From Bacillota bacterium (GTDB lineage Bacteria > Bacillota > Clostridia > Acetivibrionales > Acetivibrionaceae): 64,000 nucleotides of DNA. Location of the stretch: positions 1-64,000 of the forward strand of contig JAEWSG010000240.1 in assembly GCA_023398495.1 (NCBI GenBank). Reading direction: 5' to 3'. The translations under genes and the position numbers were made by a program. Positions 1 through 5,343 of this stretch are shown here, in pieces. Each line of letters starts with the position of its first letter. Position 1 is the stretch's first letter. Under the pieces are notes generated by a model. It had not been told where the DNA came from. It searched no databases and was given only the letters and a program-made list of their open reading frames with translations.

Positions 1-6
1 CTACGG

Positions 7-44
7 GTCGAATCAAACTCGCTTCGCTCAAACAGTGATTCGAC
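7..44. repeat. Inverted repeat at window edge
   Basis: A perfect 9-bp inverted repeat (GTCGAATCA at 7-15, TGATTCGAC at 36-44) encloses a 20-nt loop. It may be the tail of a structure or terminator of a gene left of the window. No T-run follows on the plus strand, so I do not call it a terminator. The rest of 45-217 holds only the expansin leader, with a TATAAT hexamer at 167-172 lacking a good -35. Confidence 0.5.
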
Positions 45-217
45 TATTCCTTCGCTTCGTTTACATTCTCTATAGCCTCTACGCAATGTCCTTTCCATAA
101 TATGGTGCACTTTTAAAATATGTACCCGTTTTTCACTACTGCCTATTTCTTTTGCAAAAAATGTTGTATAATATTTTTATAGAAATGATTAGAATTTTTT
201 GGTTTGGTGGGAGTAAA

Positions 218-1177
218 ATGAATTTTAGAAAAGCTTTGTGTTATATTATCTTTATAACTTTGTCACAATTACTTGTCTATACAAGTTTTTCCGCTCAGGT
301 GCAATCTATAATCGGAGATGTCAATGGCGATAATTCTGTAAATAGTGTTGATTACGCCCATATGAGAATGTTTCTGCTGGGTATCATTGATGATTTCCCT
401 GTTACAGATGATTTGTGGGCTGCTGACGTAAGTGGAGACAACAAAATTAACAGCATAGACTTCGGATTTATGAGGAGCTATTTGCTTGGAAAGATATCGG
501 AATTTCCAAAAAAACTTCCTGTACCGACTCCATTAACCGGAAGTTATTCCGATTGGAACAGAGAACATTCAAGTTATGCTACCTATACCGGCTCAGGATA
601 TACAGGCGGAGCTGCTCTTTTAGATCCCATTGCGTCAGATATGGAAATTACTGCACTAAACCCGGAAGATTACAACAGCTATGGAGTACAGGCCGCTTTA
701 GCCGGTGCTTACCTTGAGGTTTCCGGGGACAAAGGAAGTACTATTGTATATGTGACTGATCTTTATCCGGAGGGTGCACCTGGTGCACTGGATTTATGTC
801 CAACATCTTTTGATAAAATTGGAGATATGGTAAAAGGCAAAATAGATATAAAATGGCATGTTGTAGCTGCACCGGTTACCGGGAATGTGTCTTACCGGAT
901 TAAAGAAGGCAGCACCAAGTCCTGGCTGGCAGTTCAGGTTAGAAACCACAAATATCCTGTACTAAAAATGGAATACTATAGGAATGATACATGGATTGAT
1001 ATGAAAAAGATGCCTTGGAACCATTTTGTTACTGAAAATCTGGATACAACAACTCCCAAAATCAGAATTACTGATATCCGAGGTTATGTGTTGACGGATA
1101 TAATCAGCAGCATACCCGAATCAGGGGACACTCGCCCTGCATACATTCTTGAAGGAAATGTACAATTCCCTGATTGA
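218..1177 (+). CDS. Cellulosomal expansin (dockerin + expansin)
   Basis: Secreted 319-aa protein predicted to loosen cellulose non-hydrolytically while docked on a cellulosome scaffoldin. The ATG at 218 follows GGTGGGAG and gives a signal peptide (residues 1-26: charged start, hydrophobic core, SFSA cleavage region); an upstream in-frame ATG at 152 would bury it. Residues about 33-95 form a type I dockerin with two Ca-binding F-hand repeats (DVNGDNSVNSVD and DVSGDNKINSID, Ser at recognition position 10 of both). Residues about 108-319 match the two-domain bacterial expansin fold of Bacillus YoaJ/EXLX1. They keep TDLYPEG and the later GALDL Asp, corresponding to EXLX1 Asp71, Tyr73 and Asp82. 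In the cellulose-binding domain one Trp of the EXLX1 WW pair appears as Ser (KSW), while the last platform aromatic is Trp (MPWNHF). The N-terminal dockerin is less usual than a C-terminal one. Family assignment is firm; activity is inferred. Confidence 0.93.
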   Translation: MNFRKALCYIIFITLSQLLVYTSFSAQVQSIIGDVNGDNSVNSVDYAHMRMFLLGIIDDFPVTDDLWAADVSGDNKINSIDFGFMRSYLLGKISEFPKKLPVPTPLTGSYSDWNREHSSYATYTGSGYTGGAALLDPIASDMEITALNPEDYNSYGVQAALAGAYLEVSGDKGSTIVYVTDLYPEGAPGALDLCPTSFDKIGDMVKGKIDIKWHVVAAPVTGNVSYRIKEGSTKSWLAVQVRNHKYPVLKMEYYRNDTWIDMKKMPWNHFVTENLDTTTPKIRITDIRGYVLTDIISSIPESGDTRPAYILEGNVQFPD

Positions 1178-1286
1178 TTTATCAATAGCCATACAATATT
1201 GCTCTTTCCAGCATTCTATTACATCTATTATATGAAGCCCTTACTAATTCCATAAAAAGAATTAAAGCATCTTTCAATAGCCAAAT

Positions 1287-1313
1287 ATACTTAAATATTG
1301 TATAATTAAGTAT
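1287..1313. promoter_or_regulatory. Palindromic promoter region of the truncated secreted ORF
   Basis: ATACTTAA (1287-1294) and TTAAGTAT (1306-1313) form an 8-bp inverted repeat around TATAAT at 1301-1306. The hexamer lies 32 bp before the start codon at 1338, so this is a plausible promoter with a symmetric element overlapping its -10. No good -35 is visible. Confidence 0.35.
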
Positions 1314-1337
1314 ATTTTTCAGGAAGGTGTTGAGTTA

Positions 1338-1442
1338 ATGAAGATTTTAACAAAAATATTTTTAGGTATATCTGTTTCTATGCTATTTCTTTTACCCTTT
1401 ACACATGTGTATATGCAAAATCTTCTTTACAAAAAATACTAG
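1338..1442 (+). pseudogene. Truncated 5' end of a secreted-protein gene
   Basis: A 34-codon reading frame with a strong ribosome binding site (GGAAGGTG, 1323-1330) starts MKILTKIFLGISVSMLFLLP, a typical signal-peptide start, then stops at TAG 1440-1442 with no mature domain. The stop abuts the convergent end of the small ORF of the RT cassette at 1439. I read it as the surviving head of an exported-protein gene whose body was lost when the RT cassette region was installed. An authentic small membrane peptide is the alternative. Confidence 0.45.
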
Positions 1443-1678
1443 ATTTTTTCTCTTATTGCAAAATTGACAGGTTCTGTAACGTCTATACCACCTTTAAAGT
1501 TCGTTACAAGGCATTCAATAGTCCATAATATACCAGGAAGAGACCACCATCCAAACAAAAAAGTCTCTAAGGATACTATCCAATGGTACTTAATGGGTTT
1601 TTCATTGTGCTTGACAAAATAAATATCTGAAGTCTTTTTCTCAGCTGCAAAAACAACTGACAGACAGCATCCCAACAT
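1439..1678 (-). CDS. Small membrane protein downstream of the RT
   Basis: A 79-aa ORF begins 10 bp after the RT stop codon, so the two are probably co-transcribed. Residues about 34-60 are hydrophobic and aromatic, with FLFGWWSLPGILWTIE followed by a NFKGGIDVTE segment. That pattern (GWW...PG...N.KGG.DVT) resembles small TM2-like bacterial membrane proteins, but I cannot assign a family firmly. The first 12 residues are also hydrophobic and could be a second short segment or a signal. A one- or two-TM protein next to an RT recalls the membrane effectors of some retrons, such as the 2-TM effector of Ec48; this is analogy only. The gene ends exactly at the cassette's left boundary. Confidence 0.6.
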   Translation of the reverse strand: MLGCCLSVVFAAEKKTSDIYFVKHNEKPIKYHWIVSLETFLFGWWSLPGILWTIECLVTNFKGGIDVTEPVNFAIREKI

Positions 1679-1688
1679 TTACCAATAC

Positions 1689-2891
1689 TCAAAGTTTCAA
1701 TTCCTTATAGAAGGCATTTACCAAGCTTTTATATCCATACTCTTTTATTGTGTAGTATCTTATATTAAAATTTGCCTTTGTATGCTTTCCTGTCGCTATG
1801 TAACGTATACACTCAAGCAAATATGCATCTAGCTTATGAAGGCTATCAGATGTATTAATTAACGGAAAGAACCACCTTGTCCAAGTCAGTTCATGCTTAT
1901 TCGGATTATTGTACAGCTTATTGTTCATCGCTTTTATGTAAGCTCTTATCGCTCTCTCATCTGAAGCATTATTCTTTATCTTCCACCTATAAAGTGCTCT
2001 TGCCTTTCTTCGCATCTTTGCCTTCATCTTTTTGAATGAAACATCAGATATATCTATAACTCCACTTTTATACTTTATACCCAGGTAGTTCCATTGGCTG
2101 TTTGGCTCTGAATAACAAATCTTTTTAGGGTTTAGTGTGAGCCTTTCGTTAAGCAGGTAGCTCTCAATATATTCCCGATATTCTTCCAATTCTGCCTGCG
2201 ATTTTGCAAAAACAATTATGTCGTCTGAATACCTGGCATAGATGATTTTTTTATTTTGGAAATGCCAATCCAAATCTGTCAAATACAAATTGGCCAAGAA
2301 CGACGATATCGGAACGCCTGCCATAATTCCCTTACGTTCTTCTATTAGTGATCCCTCTTCACTAACCACACATGGATTTAGCAATATATCATTAATTAAC
2401 GTATATGTACATTCTTCATCTTTCAATACTTTTTGTAAACGTGACAATATCCTTTCAACATCCACAGAATTGAAATAGTCATGGATGTCTAGCTTATACG
2501 AGTAATACTCACTGATATCTGCTTTATTTACAAGTGATGCAATAGCTTTTCTGACCCCTTGATCGTGTCTAAACGAAAATAGATTTTCTGCAAAAATCTT
2601 GTCCTTATCATGCAACAAAAAGGCAATCATCTTCAGCACATAGTTCTCCGTTTCATCATATGTGTATACTATTCTCTTTTTATCGACACCCATCTTATTC
2701 AAAGTATATTTATACGGGTATGGAAACGGGACATCATTTTTAATATTATCTAAAACAGCACTGTACTTTCGTCCATCTATGTATTCACGAAGTAAACGTA
2801 AATCCCTTTTTCCAATATGATCACTGCTTTCACAATATCTATAGTACTTCTCCCATTCTATAGGATCTTTCATTCTATCAAGGTAATCCAT
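1689..2891 (-). CDS. Stand-alone reverse transcriptase (class unassigned)
   Basis: 400-aa RNA-directed DNA polymerase. Visible RT blocks: SFRHDQGVRKA (about 106-116), motif A KLDIHDYFNSVD with catalytic Asp135, motif GVPISSFLANLYL (about 192-204), the YSDD catalytic box at 221-224 (YARYSDDIIVFA), LNPKK, and WNYLG, followed by a basic KMKAKMRRKARALYRW helix that may be thumb. The tail ends with a distinct RYIATGKHTKANF...YGYKSLVNAFYKE segment. There is no HNH or evident maturase DNA-binding domain and no group II intron domain V nearby. The retron VTG signature is not seen, nor the SQ form of motif 4 typical of diversity-generating RTs. The start ATG is preceded by AGGAGA. It has its own extended -10 promoter (3084-3089) and lies 204 bp from a structured RNA. 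Likely role: making cDNA from that RNA, perhaps in phage defence (inference). Confidence 0.88.
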   Translation of the reverse strand: MDYLDRMKDPIEWEKYYRYCESSDHIGKRDLRLLREYIDGRKYSAVLDNIKNDVPFPYPYKYTLNKMGVDKKRIVYTYDETENYVLKMIAFLLHDKDKIFAENLFSFRHDQGVRKAIASLVNKADISEYYSYKLDIHDYFNSVDVERILSRLQKVLKDEECTYTLINDILLNPCVVSEEGSLIEERKGIMAGVPISSFLANLYLTDLDWHFQNKKIIYARYSDDIIVFAKSQAELEEYREYIESYLLNERLTLNPKKICYSEPNSQWNYLGIKYKSGVIDISDVSFKKMKAKMRRKARALYRWKIKNNASDERAIRAYIKAMNNKLYNNPNKHELTWTRWFFPLINTSDSLHKLDAYLLECIRYIATGKHTKANFNIRYYTIKEYGYKSLVNAFYKELKL

Positions 2892-3083
2892 CTTGTCTCC
2901 TGAAACCGATAAATTATTTGTAACCTTTCAATATCAGACCATTTCAAAAATTTCCACACAATGTTTAGGTAACAAAGCCTTTCCTATAAGGGTTTAAGCC
3001 TCCAAACATAGGAATATTATTGTCTGTTCAAGAAATGCAAACCATATTAAATGAAATGTCACTCCACCCGTTATTTTTAAGTA

Positions 3084-3112
3084 ATTATAGCACATAAAAA
3101 AATAGAGAAGAA
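3084..3112 (-). promoter_or_regulatory. Extended -10 promoter of the RT gene
   Basis: On the minus strand TGCTATAAT gives an extended -10 with a perfect TATAAT at 3089-3084. A weak -35 (TTCTTC, 3112-3107) lies inside the terminal stem and terminator of the upstream RNA. Predicted start is near 3077, giving an approximately 185-nt leader before the RT ATG. The RNA and the RT therefore look separately transcribed, with the RNA's terminator overlapping the RT promoter. Confidence 0.55.
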
Positions 3113-3226
3113 ACATCTTAAACGAATGAAATTCGTAACGGGGCGATACAGGAATCAACTACCTGCACAGTTTTTATACGATTTCTGCTGCGCCTCTTGC
3201 AGGTGCATATACGCATTCTTCTCTAT
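3096..3226 (-). ncRNA. Structured small RNA upstream of the RT
   Basis: About 131 nt, read on the minus strand from 3226 to 3096. Its ends pair perfectly over 11 bp (AUAGAGAAGAA with UUCUUCUCUAU), and the 3' arm runs straight into a U-tract (complement of the A-run 3096-3102), like an intrinsic terminator. Inside are two more perfect stems: ACCUGCA/UGCAGGU (3204-3198 with 3167-3161) and ACGAAU/AUUCGU (3136-3131 with 3127-3122, UUC loop). A TTGATT-17-TATAAT promoter places the start at or next to the first base of the closing stem. Closed ends plus an adjacent RT recall the a1/a2 pairing of retron msr-msd RNA, or the template RNAs of DRT systems. A 32-codon ORF also fits inside, so a peptide message is the alternative. 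No Rfam family was recognised. Confidence 0.68.
3118..3216 (-). CDS. Possible 32-aa basic peptide inside the small RNA
   Basis: ATG at 3216-3214 opens a 32-codon frame to TAA at 3120-3118, covering most of the structured RNA. The peptide begins MRICTCKRRSRNRIK and ends SCIAPLRISFV: Cys-containing, strongly basic in its first half, not a membrane toxin. The start lies 10 nt from the predicted transcript 5' end with only AGAGAAG before it, and it is sequestered next to the closing stem. Translation is therefore doubtful. It may be a chance frame or a real leader or effector peptide. Confidence 0.2.
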   Translation of the reverse strand: MRICTCKRRSRNRIKTVQVVDSCIAPLRISFV

Positions 3227-3232
3227 AATAGG

Positions 3233-3261
3233 ATTATACATAATACTAGCTTTTCAATCAA
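3233..3261 (-). promoter_or_regulatory. Strong sigma-A promoter of the small RNA
   Basis: Minus strand: -35 TTGATT (3261-3256), 17-bp spacer, -10 TATAAT (3238-3233). The seventh base after the -10 is 3226, the first base of the closing stem of the small RNA. It is one of the best promoters in the window by eye. Confidence 0.75.
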
Positions 3262-3282
3262 GCCCAATTTTATTGATAAAAG

Positions 3283-3672
3283 CTAAGCAACTGATAAACT
3301 GATAAAATGTGCCAATAGCAAAACACACTCACCTGGGTAGCTAATAGTCACTTTCTTAAACCTTGACAGTATGGGCCCCATAAAAATAATTGAAGACCTC
3401 ATTTCTACTGCGAGATCTTCAGAAACTTCAGTGCTGTTCATCGTTGAAGAATCTACCGTAACTGTGTCACCTTCAAAGCTGACTTTGCATCCGAGTTGTT
3501 TCAGGATCTCTAGCATAGTTTCAACATCACTCAATCTTGGGCAATTCTTAATTATGCTTACACCATTGTTCAAAACTGTAGCGGCCAATATGGGAAGCAC
3601 TGCATTTTTGGAACCTTCTACAGTTATTTCACCTTTTAATTTCTGACCGCCGGTAACAATTAACTTGCTCAT
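3283..3672 (-). pseudogene. murA: Truncated murA (5' fragment)
   Basis: N-terminal quarter of UDP-N-acetylglucosamine 1-carboxyvinyltransferase, which makes the first committed step of peptidoglycan synthesis. Starting at ATG 3672 (GGAGG at 3685-3681, 8-nt spacing), the frame reads MSKLIVTGGQKLKGEITVEG, SKNAVLPILAA and VEMRSSIIFMGP, all standard MurA. After ISYPG, where MurA continues GC.IG.RPID, it diverges at about 3329 into an unrelated tail (ECVLLLAHF) and stops: 129 aa against about 420 usual. The catalytic Cys loop and the second lobe are missing, so it cannot be active. It probably was the gene following murG in the dcw cluster; an intact paralogue must exist elsewhere. The break point adjoins the RT cassette. 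Confidence 0.85.
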
Positions 3673-3864
3673 ATAAAGCACCTCCGTAAAATGCGGTGGT
3701 TAACCATCACTATCAACTCTCTTTATTCAATTTATATTAATATTTTATGCTGGGTTTACAAAAGTGTTACTTTATTGATTTATCAAGGAGTATAACTATA
3801 GATTTAAAGCTTTTAAGATAATATATTTACATACATGGTCTCTAACATAATTTTACACTAATAC

Positions 3865-3902
3865 TTCAGCTAAAGTTCAGATAACAAACAATTGCACTTC
3901 AG
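3865..3902 (+). promoter_or_regulatory. Tandem 11-bp operator before the VTC operon
   Basis: TTCAGCTAAAG (3865-3875) is directly followed by TTCAGATAACA (3876-3886), and a further TTCAG lies at 3898, i.e. +22 bp and on the same helical face. The same block recurs at 7425-7446 before the response-regulator gene. Direct 11-bp repeats are the usual binding architecture of OmpR/PhoB regulators, so this is likely the operator of the regulator encoded at 7564. A TAGAAT -10 candidate follows at 3913-3918. Confidence 0.65.
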
Positions 3903-3951
3903 TTTAATGGTTTAGAATTAAATCAATCTAAAGAAAAGAGGAGTGAAAAAA

Positions 3952-4629
3952 ATGAGTGAACCCCGAGGCAGACACGAGCTGAAGCATTATATTAACTATG
4001 CTGACTTATTACAGCTTAGGGCAAGACTTCCATTTGTAGCTAGTCTTGATGAAAATGCGACAGGAGCAAGCGGCTATCGAGTTAAGAGCCTCTATTTTGA
4101 TAACTATAACGACAAAGCCTTAAGAGAAAAAATTGATGGCGTAAACCAGCGGGAGAAGTTCCGCTTGCGTCTATATAACGACGACACATCCTTTATTCGC
4201 CTTGAAAAAAAGAGCAAAAAAAATGGCGTCTGTTTTAAGGAAAGTACTATCCTTACAGCAAAAGAATGCAAGCAATTTCTTGATGGGGACCATACTATAC
4301 TAAAAGAAAATGGAAGTCCCTTGTGTTTAGAGTTGTATGCCAAAATGCATTACCAGCAGCTTCGTGCAAAAAACATCGTAGACTACAGGCGGGAAGCTTT
4401 TGTCTATCCCATGGGAAACGTACGTGTAACCTTAGATTATGACATTTGCACAAGCAACAATGTTCATTATTTTTTGAAACCCGAACCCGTTCCTATACCA
4501 ATTTCGGAAGTTTATATTCTCGAAGTGAAATATGATAGCTTTTTGCCCGAGATAATTCGTGGCATGGTATCTCTTTCCAGCAGAAGAAGTACTGCGTTTT
4601 CCAAATACGCAGCAACAAGAATAATATAA
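3952..4629 (+). CDS. VTC-domain polyphosphate polymerase-like protein
   Basis: 225-aa protein of the VTC/CYTH-like tunnel family (triphosphate tunnel metalloenzyme fold). It shows the family features GRHELKHYIN near the N-terminus, GYRVKSLYFDNY (about 40-51), REKFRLRLY (about 66-74), FIRLEKK, and late tunnel strands VRVTLDYDI and YILEVKYD. The alternating Arg/Lys and Glu residues are those expected to line the tunnel and bind phosphate. ATG 3952 is preferred because GAGGAG lies 9 nt upstream; a GTG at 3943 touches that site. It is the first gene of a plus-strand set with the DUF4956 protein (17 bp away) and CotH, a combination recurrent in Firmicutes. The actual substrate is not shown by the sequence. 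Confidence 0.85.
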   Translation: MSEPRGRHELKHYINYADLLQLRARLPFVASLDENATGASGYRVKSLYFDNYNDKALREKIDGVNQREKFRLRLYNDDTSFIRLEKKSKKNGVCFKESTILTAKECKQFLDGDHTILKENGSPLCLELYAKMHYQQLRAKNIVDYRREAFVYPMGNVRVTLDYDICTSNNVHYFLKPEPVPIPISEVYILEVKYDSFLPEIIRGMVSLSSRRSTAFSKYAATRII

Positions 4630-4646
4630 ATTGGAGGTATACAACA

Positions 4647-5318
4647 ATGACATTTAATGACATTTTTAAATCAAGTTTTCTGGAAAAAGCAGCTGAATTT
4701 TCTATTTTAGATGTAGGTATTGCAATGCTGCTAAGTTTTGCTATCGGACTATTTATTTTTTATGTTTACCAGAAGACCTTTGCGGGAGTGATGTACTCTG
4801 CATCCTTTGGCGTTTCCATCATGGCTATGACCTTGATTACCACACTTATAATTCTTGCAGTAACATCAAATATTATCTTGTCACTTGGTATGGTAGGTGC
4901 TTTATCTATTGTTCGTTTCAGAACTGCCGTGAAAGAACCTCTTGACATTGCCTTTTTGTTTTGGGCAATTTCAGCGGGCATTGTAGTGGGTGCAGGACTT
5001 ATCCCCCTTGCTGTAATTGGTTCCATTTTCATTGGCATCATTCTTCTTGTTTTTGTGAACAGGAAAAGCAACGATACTCCATATATTGTAGTGCTGAACC
5101 TTGATAATGATAAAGCGGAAAAGGACTGCATGGAAATGATAAAGGCTAAAACCAAGAAAAGTTTGATTAAAGCAAAAACAGTTACTAGAAATGGAATTGA
5201 GCTTACTGTTGAAGTACGGCTTATAGATATGTCTGCAAAGCTACTTAATGAATTAATCGATATAAAAGGAGTGAATAATGCTTGTCTTGTAAGCTACAAC
5301 GGAGAATACACCGCTTAA
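4647..5318 (+). CDS. DUF4956 membrane protein
   Basis: 223-aa membrane protein with about four hydrophobic segments in residues 12-145 (ILDVGIAMLLSFAIGLFIF, LITTLIILAVTSNI, LFWAISAGIVVGAGLIPLA, IGIILLVFV). It has a conserved-looking VGALSIVRFRTAVKEPLDIAFLF stretch, followed by a soluble C-terminal domain of about 75 residues. This is the DUF4956 pattern, whose members are commonly encoded beside VTC-domain proteins. GGAGGT precedes the ATG. By analogy with eukaryotic VTC complexes it may be the membrane partner of the preceding polymerase; no biochemical role can be read from the sequence. Confidence 0.8.
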   Translation: MTFNDIFKSSFLEKAAEFSILDVGIAMLLSFAIGLFIFYVYQKTFAGVMYSASFGVSIMAMTLITTLIILAVTSNIILSLGMVGALSIVRFRTAVKEPLDIAFLFWAISAGIVVGAGLIPLAVIGSIFIGIILLVFVNRKSNDTPYIVVLNLDNDKAEKDCMEMIKAKTKKSLIKAKTVTRNGIELTVEVRLIDMSAKLLNELIDIKGVNNACLVSYNGEYTA

Positions 5319-5343
5319 GAAGGCTAAGATTCGAGGTGAAAGT

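Noticed and set aside
1689..3226. Group II intron
   Set aside because: No domain V-like hairpin, no HNH or clear maturase DNA-binding domain in the RT, and the RNA ends in a terminator rather than continuing around the ORF.
1689..3226. Diversity-generating retroelement
   Set aside because: No template/variable repeat pair and no Avd-like gene seen; RT motif 4 reads GVPISSFLAN, not the SQ form typical of DGR enzymes.
3102..3226. Integron attC site
   Set aside because: The terminal arms (ATAGAGAAGAA/TTCTTCTCTAT) do not fit the GTTRRRY/RYYYAAC core sites, and there is no integrase or cassette array.
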